Source of the DNA: Ciceribacter thiooxidans
GTDB lineage: Bacteria; Pseudomonadota; Alphaproteobacteria; Rhizobiales; Rhizobiaceae
Direction: 5' to 3'
DNA length: 64,000 nt
Assembly (NCBI RefSeq): GCF_014126615.1
Contig: NZ_CP059896.1
Span: forward strand, 1,932,501-1,996,500
Part shown: piece after piece, positions 19,790 through 30,003 of the stretch
Layout: each line of letters opens with the position of its first letter
Numbering within the stretch: position 1 is the stretch's first letter
Position numbers and translations under genes: made by a program
The notes under the pieces: generated by a model
Told to the model about the DNA's origin: nothing
Database searches by the model: none
What the model saw: only the letters and a program-made list of their open reading frames with translations

Positions 19790-20488
19790 TTAGGCCGCAG
19801 TGACCGACGACGGGTCGATCTTGACGCCCGGGCCCATGGTCGAGGAGATCGCTACGCGCTTGACGTAGTTACCCTTCGCACCAGCGGGCTTCGCCTTGAT
19901 GACGGCGTCAGCGAAGGCCTTGATGTTTTCTTCGAGCGCCTTGGCGTCGAAGGAAGCCTTGCCGATACCGGCATGAACGATACCGGCCTTCTCGACGCGG
20001 AACTCAACGGCGCCGCCCTTGGAAGCCTTGACGGCACCGGCGACGTCCATGGTGACGGTCCCGACCTTCGGGTTCGGCATCATGCCGCGGGGTCCGAGAA
20101 CCTTACCGAGACGACCGACGAGCGGCATCATGTCCGGGGTCGCGATGCAGCGGTCGAAGTCGATCTTGCCACCCTGGACGATCTCGACGAGTTCTTCCGC
20201 ACCGACGATATCCGCACCGGCTGCCTTGGCCTCATCAGCCTTGACGCCACGGGCGAAGACGGCGACGCGAACGTCGCGACCGGTGCCGTTCGGCAGGTTG
20301 ACGACGCCACGAACCATCTGGTCGGCGTGACGCGGGTCAACGCCGAGGTTCATCGCGATTTCGACGGTTTCGTCGAACTTGGCGACGGCCCGTTCCTTGA
20401 CCATTGCGATGGCGTCCGACAGAGCGACGAGCTTCGCCGGATCAATGCCTTCGCGGATCTTCTGAATGCGCTTTGCGAGCTTAGCCAT
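19790..20488 (-). CDS. rplA: 50S ribosomal protein L1
   Basis: The 232-residue L1 starts [17 protein letters not shown] and contains the signature [23 protein letters not shown]. It forms the L1 stalk at the E site and in other bacteria represses the rplKA mRNA. Its start is only two bases from the rplK stop. A methionine two codons further upstream is less likely because it overlaps rplK and does not match the family start. Confidence 0.98.
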   Translation of the reverse strand: MAKLAKRIQKIREGIDPAKLVALSDAIAMVKERAVAKFDETVEIAMNLGVDPRHADQMVRGVVNLPNGTGRDVRVAVFARGVKADEAKAAGADIVGAEELVEIVQGGKIDFDRCIATPDMMPLVGRLGKVLGPRGMMPNPKVGTVTMDVAGAVKASKGGAVEFRVEKAGIVHAGIGKASFDAKALEENIKAFADAVIKAKPAGAKGNYVKRVAISSTMGPGVKIDPSSVTAA

Positions 20489-20490
20489 GA

Positions 20491-20922
20491 TCAACCTACC
20501 ACTTCCAGGCCCATGGAGCGGGCAGAGCCCTCGACCATCGCCATTGCGCCTTCGACGTCGGCTGCATTGAGGTCCTTCATCTTGCCTTCGGCGATCGCAC
20601 GGACCTGAGCCTTGGTGATGGTACCGACCTTCGCACCCTTGCCCGGCGTCTTGGAGCCGGAGGTGATCTTCGCTTCCTTCTTCAGCCAGTAGGTAACCGG
20701 CGGCTGCTTCATCGCGAAGGTGAAGGACTTGTCCTGGTAGTAGGTGATGACGACCGGGATCGGCATACCCTTTTCCATTTCCTGCGTGGCGGCATTGAAC
20801 GCCTTGCAGAATTCCATGATGTTAATGCCACGCTGACCAAGTGCCGGGCCGATCGGCGGGGACGGGTTTGCCGATCCTGCCTTGACCTGCAGCTTGAGCT
20901 GGCCTGCAACTTTCTTAGCCAT
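20491..20922 (-). CDS. rplK: 50S ribosomal protein L11
   Basis: The 143-residue L11 begins [16 protein letters not shown] and has the conserved [25 protein letters not shown] segment; it is the GTPase-associated-centre protein required for RelA activation by stalled ribosomes and the binding site context for thiostrepton. It lies 146 bases after nusG. Confidence 0.98.
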   Translation of the reverse strand: MAKKVAGQLKLQVKAGSANPSPPIGPALGQRGINIMEFCKAFNAATQEMEKGMPIPVVITYYQDKSFTFAMKQPPVTYWLKKEAKITSGSKTPGKGAKVGTITKAQVRAIAEGKMKDLNAADVEGAMAMVEGSARSMGLEVVG

Positions 20923-21068
20923 TTCTCTCTGCCTTTCCTTAAGGACCGGTCGCCCGGCCCGAAAATGCCGACTTGCATCGGCGGCTGCGGTTGCGTGGTG
21001 CGTCTGAAAGACCCGGCTTCAGGCCTTCATCCTCCCACGCGGAACAGGGCGGATGACCGCCCTGATAC

Positions 21069-21599
21069 TCAGACCTTCTCGACCTGAGAATACTCAAGCT
21101 CGACCGGCGTAGCGCGACCGAAGATCGACACCTCCACCTTGAGCCGCGAACGCTCTTCGTCGACATCCTGAACGGTGCCGTTGAACGAGGCGAACGGACC
21201 GTCGGAAACGCGAACCTGTTCGCCGATCTCGAACGAGACGGAGGACTTCGGGCGCTCGACACCTTCCTGGACCTGGCCCAGGATGCGCTCAGCCTCGTAG
21301 TCCGGGATCGGAACCGGCTTGTTGTCGGAACCGAGGAAACCCGTCACCTTCGGGGTATTCTTGATGAGATGATAGGCCTCGTCGGTCAGATCGGCGCGCA
21401 CCAGGACATAGCCCGGGAAAAACTTGCGCTCGCTGTCGACCTTGCGGCCACGCCGCACTTCGACCACCTTCTCGGTCGGCACGAGGATCTTCTCGAAAAG
21501 ATGCTCGAGCCCCTTCTGCCTGGCCTTCTCCTCAATGGATTCAGCCACCTTCTTCTCAAAATTCGAATAAGCGTGGACGATGTACCAACGCGCCGCCAT
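21069..21599 (-). CDS. nusG: Transcription termination/antitermination factor NusG
   Basis: The 176-residue protein has the NGN domain (MAARWYIVHAYSNFEKKVAESI ... PGYVLVRADLTDEAYHLIKNTPKVTGFLG) and a C-terminal KOW domain (GEQVRVSDGPFASFNGTVQDVDEERSRLKVEV). NusG couples transcription with Rho termination and with the ribosome through S10. It is 16 bases after secE. Confidence 0.98.
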   Translation of the reverse strand: MAARWYIVHAYSNFEKKVAESIEEKARQKGLEHLFEKILVPTEKVVEVRRGRKVDSERKFFPGYVLVRADLTDEAYHLIKNTPKVTGFLGSDNKPVPIPDYEAERILGQVQEGVERPKSSVSFEIGEQVRVSDGPFASFNGTVQDVDEERSRLKVEVSIFGRATPVELEYSQVEKV

Positions 21600-21615
21600 G
21601 TCCGTCTCCGCCCGA

Positions 21616-21816
21616 TTAATTACCGACGCTCAGCACCAGGCCGATAAGCCAACCGATGATCTGATCTGCCGAAAAGAAAAACAGCGCCGCAAAAAGCACC
21701 ATGAAGAGAACCATGGCCGTGGAGATCATCGTCTCGCGACGAGTGGGCCATGTCACCTTGTTCGTCTCGGAGCGGACCTGCTGCAGAAACGCAAACGGAT
21801 TTGTCTTGGATGCCAT
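21616..21816 (-). CDS. secE: Preprotein translocase subunit SecE
   Basis: This 66-residue single-span membrane protein (MASKTNPFAFLQQVRSETNKVTWPTRRET) has the SecE signature KVTWPTRRE followed by one transmembrane segment (about residues 35-60). It clamps SecY in the translocon. It is the short form found in most bacteria other than enterobacteria. It lies between tRNA-Trp and nusG. Confidence 0.97.
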   Translation of the reverse strand: MASKTNPFAFLQQVRSETNKVTWPTRRETMISTAMVLFMVLFAALFFFSADQIIGWLIGLVLSVGN

Positions 21817-22000
21817 CTATTGCCCACGCTTTTACGGCGCGTAAAGCCGACTATGTCAGCCCCACGCACCGCGTGTCTGTTTCACCCTACATAAACACCG
21901 ATTCCGTATTTCACAAGAGCGAAATCGATATTATGCAAACTTTTGCCGGCCCGCCCGATTGCCTCGGGCGCGCGGTTCTACGTCCTCTTCGAAAGGGACA

Positions 22001-22076
<76 letters not shown>

Positions 22077-22202
22077 AGACCCGGCACCGGCGCGACATAA
22101 AATCGCGTCCTGCGCGCTGGCATGGCGCTCCTTTAAGGTGAGCCGAAACGATTGGCAAGCCTGTTTTTCGCTTTTTCGACAGGCCGGTGCGATCTTTCAC
22201 GC

Positions 22203-22868
22203 TCACCAGTGACGCTGCACGCGGGCACCGAAGGTGGCGGAGCTCGAGCGGAACGGATCGGAGATATCGGCAGTGAGGGCGACGCCCCTCAAGAGCCTCT
22301 TTTCCATACCGAGATTCGTGTGAGCGGCACGGGTGCGCCCGTCGAGGACGCCGTCCATCCGCAAGGATGTGCCGAGATCGGAAAAATCGACCTTCACCGA
22401 CTGCCGCGCGACGATACCGACGGAATGTCCCGCAATCGCGCTCGCTTCCACCGCACGGGAAGCAGCAATGTCGATCGCCGGCGTCGCCGACCACTGTCCG
22501 GTCTGCGAGAGCGAAAGCGCCTGGCGGCCGATCGCAGGGTCATAGCCTGCGCCGGCGCTCACCTGCCAGGCACCGGAGGCGGTCGCCCCTGCCCCCAGCG
22601 CGACGCTTCCCCAAAGGCGGAATGGCACCTCCCGCGATCCATCGCTGCCCTTCGTCGCCGCCGTCATCGTCGTGTCGGCACCGACGCTCGGGGAGAACAG
22701 GCCGGACCAGCGAAGGCCGGTGCGAAACTGGAAGGCGCGATCACCGGCCTTCGAGACGTTCCAGATGAGCGGCCGGCCGTCATCGGCACGCGCCGCCGCG
22801 CCGAGAGGCAGGCAGCCGAACGCCAGGCAAACGGCAACAGTCGTCGCCGCGGAACGAATCGTCTTCAC
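22203..22868 (-). CDS. Exported protein of unknown function
   Basis: The reading frame gives a Sec signal peptide (IRSAATTVAVCLAFGCLPLG, cleavage near AARADD) followed by alternating small/hydrophobic strands and ends in aromatic W (VQRHW), which is suggestive of a beta-rich, possibly outer-membrane-associated protein. The start is uncertain: a GTG at 22868 gives 221 residues and a signal peptide at the N-terminus, but there is no clear Shine-Dalgarno; the frame stays open upstream. I do not recognise a family. Confidence 0.6.
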   Translation of the reverse strand: MKTIRSAATTVAVCLAFGCLPLGAAARADDGRPLIWNVSKAGDRAFQFRTGLRWSGLFSPSVGADTTMTAATKGSDGSREVPFRLWGSVALGAGATASGAWQVSAGAGYDPAIGRQALSLSQTGQWSATPAIDIAASRAVEASAIAGHSVGIVARQSVKVDFSDLGTSLRMDGVLDGRTRAAHTNLGMEKRLLRGVALTADISDPFRSSSATFGARVQRHW

Positions 22869-23028
22869 ATCGGGAACCGTGGTTTGTCGGCCGTCGAATG
22901 CGCTCGAACCATGCGAGCGCGGCGAAATCACTGATAACTTTCTACCACCACGGGAGCTCTGCCGCAACCCGCAGGCCTGCAGCGCAGCCTTCCTGCCCGC
23001 GCATGACGAAGGATTATAAAAAGACGAA

Positions 23029-23052
23029 AGCCCCGCCGTTTCCGGCGGGGCT
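23029..23052 (-). terminator. Terminator after tuf copy 2
   Basis: A 9-bp perfect stem (AGCCCCGCC / GGCGGGGCT) lies 28 bases after the tuf stop and is followed on the minus strand by TTTCGTCTTTTT, a typical intrinsic terminator. Confidence 0.85.
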
Positions 23053-23079
23053 CTCCCGGTCCCTTAAAGGAACCGAAAC

Positions 23080-24255
<1,176 letters not shown>

Positions 24256-24477
24256 TTGAATGCTTCCTATGATCGTAAATGGTTGACCCGGCAAACGGGT
24301 TTAGTGCCGCCGTTTAAGGCTTTCGCAGCAATTGCGCAAGACCTATTTGCTCTGCGCGGCAAAGGCCGCGGCATGGGCGATCCGGATACCGTCTCGCCTG
24401 CGCAAAATAGACCGAAACAGCCGGCCGGCACCGGCGACAGACCGGCAAACACGCGAGTTCGGGTTGTGGGTGCGATT

Positions 24478-24551
24478 TGGAGCGGGTAGCGGGAATCGAA
24501 CCCGCGTATTCAGCTTGGAAGGCTGCTGCTCTACCATTGAGCTATACCCGC
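24478..24551 (-). tRNA. tRNA-Gly (TCC)
   Basis: Seventy-four bases: acceptor GCGGGTA/TACCCGC, anticodon loop CTTCCAA with anticodon TCC, T-arm GCGGGTTCGATTCCCGC and an encoded CCA (24478-24480). It lies 22 bases from tRNA-Tyr in the tRNA-tuf cluster. Confidence 0.97.
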
Positions 24552-24573
24552 GGTGTTCGATCCGATGTCGGAA

Positions 24574-24658
24574 TGGTGGAGGGAGTTGGATTTGAACCAA
24601 CGTAGGCTGAGCCAACGGATTTACAGTCCGTCCCCTTTAACCACTCGGGCATCCCTCC
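24574..24658 (-). tRNA. tRNA-Tyr (GTA)
   Basis: Eighty-five bases with the long variable arm of class II tRNAs; acceptor GGAGGGA/TCCCTCC, anticodon loop CTGTAAA with anticodon GTA, and encoded CCA at 24574-24576. It is the first gene of the tRNA-Tyr/tRNA-Gly/tuf unit. Confidence 0.97.
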
Positions 24659-24863
24659 AGTCTCCGACCGGATCAAGCGACCAAGCTTTCTCCAGATCCT
24701 CGGAGCGATGCCCCCGTGATCTGCGGCGGGTATATGACCGCCCTGCCGGTCGATGTCAACACGATGTCAGGGGAATTTTGCCGAAATTTTTCCGCGCCTC
24801 GCAAAAACGCCGCCGCCGCCGGGCACCTCTATCCGCCGCAAGACTTCGTCGCTATAAAGCCGC

Positions 24864-25748
24864 ATGGCCAAAGACACTTCCAAAGACAGATCCGCCCGCG
24901 ACAGCCACTATGCCACCTTGCGCCGCCAGGTGCGTGACGCCAAGCGCGAGAGGGGAGAAATCCCCACCCCGGCACCTCAGAAGCGGAAGAAATCCGCCGA
25001 AGGCTGGACACCGCCGCAGCTCGCTCCCGAGCAGGTGCTGCTCTACGGCCTGCACACCGTCCGTGCCGCTCTCGACAACCCCGAGCGCAAGCTGATCAAG
25101 CTTTCGGCGACGCAGAATGCGCTGGTCAGGCTCGAAATCTCATCTGTGGAAAACCTCGGAATTCCGTTCGAGACGGTGACGCCGCAGGACCTCGACAAGA
25201 TCCTCGGTCCTGAAGCGATCCACCAGGGCGTGATGCTGGAGACCCGGCCCCTGCCCGTCCGACGCCTGGAAGCGCTGAAGGAAAGTCCGCTCCTGCTCGT
25301 GCTCGACCAGGTGACGGACCCCCACAATGTCGGCGCCATCATGCGTTCGGCGGTTGCCTTCAATGCCGGAGCGGTGATCACCACCCAGCGCCACAGCCCG
25401 ACCGAATCGGGCGTGCTGGCCAAATCGGCCTCGGGCGCCCTCGAACTCATCCCCTACATCCAGATCACCAATCTCGCCGATGCGCTCGGCGAACTGCACC
25501 GCCTCGGCTTCTATTCGATCGGTCTCGATTCGGAGGGGCCGGCCCCGCTCGAAGGCACCTTCCGCGGCGAGAAGATTGCGCTCGTGCTCGGTTCGGAAGG
25601 CAAGGGCCTGCGCCAGAAGACGCGCGAAACCGTTAATGCGCTCGCCCGGCTCGACATGCCGGGGGCGATCAAGTCGCTCAACGTCTCCAATGCGGCAGCG
25701 ATCGCGCTCTACGCCTCGCGGCAGTTCCTCGCGAAGGCTGCGTCCTAG
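24864..25748 (+). CDS. rlmB: 23S rRNA 2'-O-methyltransferase (RlmB/TrmH family)
   Basis: The 294-residue SpoU-type methyltransferase has an N-terminal substrate-binding domain (YGLHTVRAALDNPERKL, about residues 58-75) and the three knotted-fold motifs: DPHNVGAIMRSA, LVLGSEGKGLRQKTRE and SLNVSNAAAIALY near the C-terminus. RlmB methylates G2251 of 23S rRNA in E. coli. The charged first 45 residues are typical of alphaproteobacterial members. Exact substrate is inferred from the family. The stop overlaps the convergent mliC-like gene by four bases. Confidence 0.92.
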   Translation: MAKDTSKDRSARDSHYATLRRQVRDAKRERGEIPTPAPQKRKKSAEGWTPPQLAPEQVLLYGLHTVRAALDNPERKLIKLSATQNALVRLEISSVENLGIPFETVTPQDLDKILGPEAIHQGVMLETRPLPVRRLEALKESPLLLVLDQVTDPHNVGAIMRSAVAFNAGAVITTQRHSPTESGVLAKSASGALELIPYIQITNLADALGELHRLGFYSIGLDSEGPAPLEGTFRGEKIALVLGSEGKGLRQKTRETVNALARLDMPGAIKSLNVSNAAAIALYASRQFLAKAAS

Positions 25749-26056
25749 TCGGTGTCTTCCGCTCGGCAGACGAGCGGTGCCGTCCCCGGCACCGTGAGGG
25801 TCGCATCCTCGCCCCTGCCCCGCAGTTCGACACCATCCGCCTCGTATCGGAAGCCGTCGCCCGAGATCGCGACCGGGAGATCGTAGGCCTTGCCGTCCGG
25901 GAAGCGCACATAGGCCGTATCGTTCTCGAAACGCACGGTGAACGTGCTGCCGTTCTCACACATGTAGACGGCCGTCGGCACGTCCTCGGCAATAGCCGGC
26001 ACCGCCGGCACGGCAAACGCGACCAGTCCTGCAAACACGCGCAAACGTCGGATCAT
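25745..26056 (-). CDS. Periplasmic MliC-like lysozyme inhibitor
   Basis: The 103-residue protein has a Sec signal peptide (IRRLRVFAGLVAFAVPAVP, cleavage near AIAED) and a short beta-barrel with the family pattern: YMCENGSTFTVRF near the mature start and a second cysteine close to the end (PLVCRAEDTD), which would form a disulfide. MliC/PliC proteins inhibit C-type lysozyme. There is no lipobox, so it is predicted soluble in the periplasm. The start has GGAGG six bases upstream. It is the last chromosomal gene before the integrated element. Confidence 0.75.
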   Translation of the reverse strand: MIRRLRVFAGLVAFAVPAVPAIAEDVPTAVYMCENGSTFTVRFENDTAYVRFPDGKAYDLPVAISGDGFRYEADGVELRGRGEDATLTVPGTAPLVCRAEDTD

Positions 26057-26168
26057 GGGAGCCTCCTGCAACTCTGACGATCATAACGCAACGAGGCACG
26101 CGGGACTACGACAAATGTCAAGAAGGGCGGAGAGCGGAAGCGGGCGGCAAAGAATGGCCCTGAGAAAA

Positions 26169-26184
26169 ATGGTGCCCCCGGCAG
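26169..26184. repeat. Left attachment site (attL)
   Basis: ATGGTGCCCCCG followed by one mismatch and CAG repeats the tRNA-Thr 3' end found at 39267-39282. It lies 112 bases from the MliC-like gene and marks the left border of the element. Confidence 0.8.
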
Positions 26185-26198
26185 AAGTAGAAGTTACT

Positions 26199-26217
26199 TT
26201 ATGTATCAATAACATAA
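26199..26217. promoter_or_regulatory. Inverted repeat just inside attL
   Basis: TTATGT-N7-ACATAA (extended by near-symmetric flanks) lies 15 bases inside the left border in an AT-rich patch, about 80-100 bases before the first gene of the element. It could be an operator or an integrase/excisionase arm site; neither can be decided from sequence. Confidence 0.4.
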
Positions 26218-26298
26218 GTAGGTTCGTCAGGGGAAATCTGACCATTGATTTCCAATCGCTTTTCGAACGGTACCCCTCACCCTATGTGTCGGTGCGCC

Positions 26299-26934
26299 AT
26301 GGCGTATGAGCTTACTCCACAAGATCACCAGGTCGTGTGGGCGTTCGGCGATCTGGTCATGGGCCGCGTCGATCTGCCGGGCGCCATACTCAAGAGAAAC
26401 CTTGATGCCGGGGCGATTTACGATCTCTACATCCTCCTTCAAGAGGCCGAGAAACAAAGCTCGGACGCCATCGTCCGGCTAGGCTGCGAACCTCGCTCGT
26501 CCAGCGCCAAATTGGCGGCGGCCAAAGAAGCTCGGGTCACTCGAATAGGCCGCATTCTCTGCGGCTATCTTCAATCTGAAGAATCTTTCGATGCCATCTC
26601 ATCGCGACATCATCTCTCTGCGCGCGACCGAGAGTTGACGGTCGCGCTGCTCGTGGACCGCCACCGACGGATCGGGCGTGCGCTGCGGACCATGTTCGAC
26701 GTTTCCAGGGCCAACGAGAAGCTGGACTTGCAAAACAGCTATCAGGCCTCTGCGGCGGTGGATGTGAACTTTGCCGAGCGCCGCCGGCTCGCGCGGAACG
26801 CCAACCACGTTGCCAAGCTAAAGGGCGGACGAGGTCTGCAGCTTCGGACCATCATGAAGAAATTCAATCTCAGCGTCGACGACGCGCTTGCGGTCGTCGG
26901 ACGCGGCCGAGACGGGAGACCGGCACGTGACTAG
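26299..26934 (+). CDS. Hypothetical protein upstream of the primase-helicase
   Basis: About 211 residues from MAYELTPQDHQVVW. The protein is mainly helical, with a basic C-terminal part (ERRRLARNANHVAKLKGGRGLQL) ending in a helix-turn-helix-like tail (MKKFNLSVDDALAVVG). The start is uncertain: ATGs at 26284 and 26299 are both possible and neither has a strong Shine-Dalgarno. Its stop overlaps the GTG start of the primase-helicase by eight bases, so the two are probably translationally coupled. A role in replication control is suggested only by position. Confidence 0.6.
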   Translation: MAYELTPQDHQVVWAFGDLVMGRVDLPGAILKRNLDAGAIYDLYILLQEAEKQSSDAIVRLGCEPRSSSAKLAAAKEARVTRIGRILCGYLQSEESFDAISSRHHLSARDRELTVALLVDRHRRIGRALRTMFDVSRANEKLDLQNSYQASAAVDVNFAERRRLARNANHVAKLKGGRGLQLRTIMKKFNLSVDDALAVVGRGRDGRPARD

Positions 26935-28852
26935 GACAACAGAAAGAATGGTTCCCGTCGTCGTCCTCGATATGCTGGCGGAGCGGGTAGCGCTTGATCG
27001 CGTCTATTCCTCCGGGGACTTGCCGCTCTCCCTGGTACCGGAAGATATCCCGGAAGACTGGCGCAAATTCCTGCCGTTCGACCGTCTGCAGCATGGCCAC
27101 CGTCGCGTTCACAAGATGCTGCGCAACCCGCCCGGCGGGCTTTCCGTCATCATGAAGAGGGTTCGGTCCGATGGTCCCGCAAAAGGGCGAAAGATGCTGC
27201 ATTCGGTGGAAGTCGTTGTGGTTGGTGGCGACGGCGAGCCGCGACGCGGAAAGGGGAAGATCGATCCAACGGCCATCGAATATTGCGCAGGTCTCGACCA
27301 CTCGGACACCGATAACGCCAAACGGCTTCTCACCTATCACGAGGGGAAGATCCTCGTCATTGCGCAGGACAAGGCGAAAGAGCCGATGCTTGCAGTGTGG
27401 GACGGCCGCAAATGGGACTATAGGCAGGGGCGCGAAAAGGCGACCTTGCTGGCCCAGGAGATCGGCGACCTTATCCAGATCGAGGCGACGCACCTGAAAC
27501 CCGACAAGGATTGGCAGGAAGCGATCGACGAGGCCAAACCGCACAGAGAGATTGCCGAGGAAGACCGGACGGGCGACCAGAAGAAGACCGTCGCGAAGGC
27601 CGACGAGGCGCTTGCGGAATATGCCAAACGAGTGAAACGCCGACGGGAATTCGGCGTGTCGAGCAAGAACTCGCAGCGCGTCTCCTCCATGCTGAAAATG
27701 GCGTGGCCGCACGTACTCAAGAGGCCCGACGAATTCAACGCTGATCCTCTCCGTTTTGCCTGCCAGAACGCCACGCTGACATTCAAGCCTGTTCACTCTT
27801 CGGATGGTTCCGGCACCTGCCAGTATGTCCGCCTAGAGGTATTGCACGGACATCGGTCGGAACACCTGATCACGCAGCTTGCCAATGCGAGCTTCGATCG
27901 AGACTCGGAATGCCCGGAATGGATAGCCTTCCTTGAGAAGGTGCTTCCTGACCCTGAAGTAAGGCGGCTTGTGCAGGTCGCGTCGGGGCTCGGCCTCGTG
28001 GGCGTGAAGGTGCAGAAACTCTTCTTCCACTACGGCGCAGGGGCGAACGGCAAATCGGTCTACATGGAAGTGCTGGCGCGGCTCCTGGGTGACATGGCGG
28101 TCACCCTGCCGGCGACCTCTCTCATCGGGGAGAGCGGACCAGGCGGCGGGGCGAGCCCCGACCTCGCCCGCCTCTACGGCTGCAGATTCCTTCGGGTGAA
28201 GGAGCTTCCGGAAGGTGAGGACCTGAAGGAAAACCTGGTCAAGGAGCTGACCGGCGGCGAGACGATCACGGCTCGCGATCTGTTTGCGGGATACATGGAT
28301 TTCGAGCCGCTCTTCGTCGCAATGATGAGTGGGAACGGATATCCGCGCATCAAGGGAACCGACGAAGGTATCTGGCGCCGAATGTCCGTCGTCCACTGGC
28401 CTGTGAAGATCCCCGACGCCGAGCGGCGCGAATTCGAGGAGATGATGGCGATGTTCAAGCCGGAATATTCCGGCATCCTGAACTGGCTCATCGAGGGCGT
28501 TGCAATCTTCCTGACGGAAGGCCTCGTCATTCCGGAGGCGGTGCGCGGGGCGACACAGGAGTATCGTGACAGCCAGGACCCGACAGCAGCCTTCGTGGCG
28601 CGGTGCATCGTCGTGCGGCACGGCGCGGAGATACCCGCAGGCGAGCTTTATGATGCCTATGCGCGGTTCGCCGAGGCGGAGCGCGGTCGGCCGATCTCCA
28701 ACAATGCCTTCGGCCGGATCGTCGCCCGCAAGTTCACACGGATCAAACGGCGGGACCGCTTCGTCTACACCGGAATTGCCCTGTCGGACGAGTTTTCGGC
28801 GCCACGGCCGACATACGGCGATGACGAGCCCTTTCCGGAGAGTGGCCTTTGA
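26927..28852 (+). CDS. P4/D5-type primase-helicase
   Basis: About 641 residues from a GTG at 26927 (an ATG at 26948 is the alternative). The C-terminal half is a superfamily 3 helicase of the phage/plasmid primase P4 type: Walker A GAGANGKS at about residues 370-377, followed by the family segment ELTGGETITARDLFAGYMDF, a Walker B/sensor region (FVAMMSGNGYPRI) and a D5-like winged-helix tail. Such proteins start replication of P4-like satellites and of some plasmids. The N-terminal 330 residues lack an obvious primase zinc finger, so primase activity is uncertain. An origin-like repeat array lies 600 bases downstream. Confidence 0.88.
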   Translation: MTRTTERMVPVVVLDMLAERVALDRVYSSGDLPLSLVPEDIPEDWRKFLPFDRLQHGHRRVHKMLRNPPGGLSVIMKRVRSDGPAKGRKMLHSVEVVVVGGDGEPRRGKGKIDPTAIEYCAGLDHSDTDNAKRLLTYHEGKILVIAQDKAKEPMLAVWDGRKWDYRQGREKATLLAQEIGDLIQIEATHLKPDKDWQEAIDEAKPHREIAEEDRTGDQKKTVAKADEALAEYAKRVKRRREFGVSSKNSQRVSSMLKMAWPHVLKRPDEFNADPLRFACQNATLTFKPVHSSDGSGTCQYVRLEVLHGHRSEHLITQLANASFDRDSECPEWIAFLEKVLPDPEVRRLVQVASGLGLVGVKVQKLFFHYGAGANGKSVYMEVLARLLGDMAVTLPATSLIGESGPGGGASPDLARLYGCRFLRVKELPEGEDLKENLVKELTGGETITARDLFAGYMDFEPLFVAMMSGNGYPRIKGTDEGIWRRMSVVHWPVKIPDAERREFEEMMAMFKPEYSGILNWLIEGVAIFLTEGLVIPEAVRGATQEYRDSQDPTAAFVARCIVVRHGAEIPAGELYDAYARFAEAERGRPISNNAFGRIVARKFTRIKRRDRFVYTGIALSDEFSAPRPTYGDDEPFPESGL

Positions 28853-29331
28853 GCTCTTCCTCTCCGGTCCCGCAGGAAATCGAACCGTTCGAGATCGCGG
28901 CGCTGCGGCGGCTTCGGGACCATCTCGACGAAGGCAAGGACCTCCCCGAGGATTGCCGCTCTTTCATCGTCGACCGGCTGGACGACTACCTCGGACGGCG
29001 GGGCGAGACATCGCTCGACAAATCGCTCGGCCTGCGCCGTCATGGCGGCATTTCTCTGGAGCGGGAAGAGCGTCTTCGATGGCGTGACCAGGCGCTGAGC
29101 CGTCTGTGGCGATCATGCGAGCAGTTCCGCGAACACCCGCCGATCGCGGCGGCGCGGCTCATGGACCTCTCTGCCACCTCCTATGAGACCAGACGGTGGC
29201 CGCGCGAGCGCAGAGGGGCGCCGCCGCCTGCCGAGCCTGCCGCGACCTGGTGGGCGATCCTGCAGCGCGGCCTCGCCATCCCAAAGGCCAAGCGGCTGCA
29301 ATCCATCCTTCAGCGGTACGATTGCCCCTGA
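28849..29331 (+). CDS. Hypothetical protein after the primase-helicase
   Basis: The 160-residue protein (SSSPVPQEIEPFEIAALRRLRDHL) is charged and helical, with W/R-rich central and C-terminal segments (TWWAILQRGLAIPKAKRLQ). It begins with a TTG whose last two bases are part of the primase-helicase stop (TTGA), with GGAG nine bases before it, so it is likely translated by coupling. No family recognised; its last 25 residues could form a small DNA-binding helix pair. It is the last gene before the origin-like region. Confidence 0.6.
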   Translation: MSSSSPVPQEIEPFEIAALRRLRDHLDEGKDLPEDCRSFIVDRLDDYLGRRGETSLDKSLGLRRHGGISLEREERLRWRDQALSRLWRSCEQFREHPPIAAARLMDLSATSYETRRWPRERRGAPPPAEPAATWWAILQRGLAIPKAKRLQSILQRYDCP

Positions 29332-29443
29332 CCCCCTCCCGCAGTCCGAGCGCCCAACCTCAGAATGAGACCGGATTTCCGGTCTCATTTGCGTTTGAAC
29401 GTCTCGTTTCCCGTCGCATAAAACGGCGAGATATGTATTCCGC
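29332..29443. other. Gene-free stretch before the repeat array
   Basis: This 112-base gap holds no supportable gene. A GAGACCGG...CCGGTCTC inverted repeat (29368-29386, GAGACCGGATTTCCGGTCTC) forms an 8-bp stem that could terminate or process the primase transcript. Confidence 0.4.
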
Positions 29444-29721
29444 GGTGGATTGTGGCGTATCGTGGTAGGCGGTGGCGGATAGTCGAAATTCGGAATTCAA
29501 AAGCGATTTCAGAGACTTGCATCTGGCGTGGTGGATGTGGTGGAATTTTTGGGGGGTATATACATATACGAGAAAAAATAGTGACATTTCCGCTCGGAAA
29601 AACTCTCTATGCGTATACGCGTAAAAATCCACCACATCCACCGAACTAATTGAATTATATAGATAATACCCACCACAGAAATCCACCACTACCAACCACA
29701 ATCCACCACAGAGTGGTGGAT
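29444..29721. other. Candidate replication origin with bidirectional iterons
   Basis: Copies and near-copies of GTGGTGGAT lie on the left (29444-29450, 29471-29480, 29528-29536, 29537-29545) and its complement ATCCACCAC on the right (29627-29635, 29636-29643, 29668-29676, 29681-29689, 29701-29709), with a last forward copy at 29713-29721. Between them is an AT-rich core with TATATACATATA and the palindrome GCGTATACGC (29611-29620). No gene is possible here. Iterons plus an AT-rich unwinding region beside a P4-type helicase gene are the layout of a phage/satellite origin. Function is inferred. Confidence 0.7.
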
Positions 29722-29785
29722 GGAATGGATGTTTGATCTGTTGGTCGCCTTGGCGTTGGTCTTGGTTCTCAAGGGCCGTCGGGCA

Positions 29786-29842
29786 CCCCCTGGGTTAGGG
29801 ACCGTACCCCGTTCCCCACCCCTGCGGGCGGAGAAGCGCCCG
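29786..29842. repeat. GC-rich element, copy 1
   Basis: This stretch begins CCCCCTGGGTTAGGGACCG and ends in a GCGGGCGGA...CGCCCG hairpin. A related copy with the same 5' core (20 of 21 bases) and the same GCGGGCGGA block lies at 33195-33251. The two copies bracket the gene set ending with the tape-measure protein. Terminator, packaging or recombination site are possible; none is proven. Confidence 0.65.
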
Positions 29843-29874
29843 ATATCCCGCCAGTCTGACCTTTAATTCAAAGC

Positions 29875-29908
29875 CTAAACTAAACTAAAGCTGCTAAAGG
29901 TCGCTAAA
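29875..29908. repeat. Five CTAAA repeats
   Basis: CTAAA occurs at 29875, 29880, 29885, 29894 and 29904, mostly about one helical turn apart, 33 bases after GC-rich element copy 1 and about 100 bases before the next gene. It may be a regulator-binding site for the tape-measure module. Confidence 0.45.
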
Positions 29909-30003
29909 AGTCATTCGATTTCAAAGCTGTAGATGGAAATTCAAGGAACCCTTTGGATTTCCCGAAAGGGCTTCCATGGTCGATCCTGCGAAAGGAGACT
30001 GTG

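Noticed and set aside
22152..22934. Plus-strand open frame opposite the exported unknown at 22203-22868
   Set aside because: The minus-strand frame has a convincing signal peptide and a more natural protein composition; the plus frame is R/G-rich with no domain.
29360..29701. Minus-strand open frame across the repeat array
   Set aside because: Its translation is dictated by the repeats and AT-rich core; there is no plausible start signal.
29444..29721. Repeats resembling a CRISPR array
   Set aside because: The unit is only 8-9 bases, spacing is irregular and both orientations occur; this is an iteron pattern, and no cas gene is nearby.
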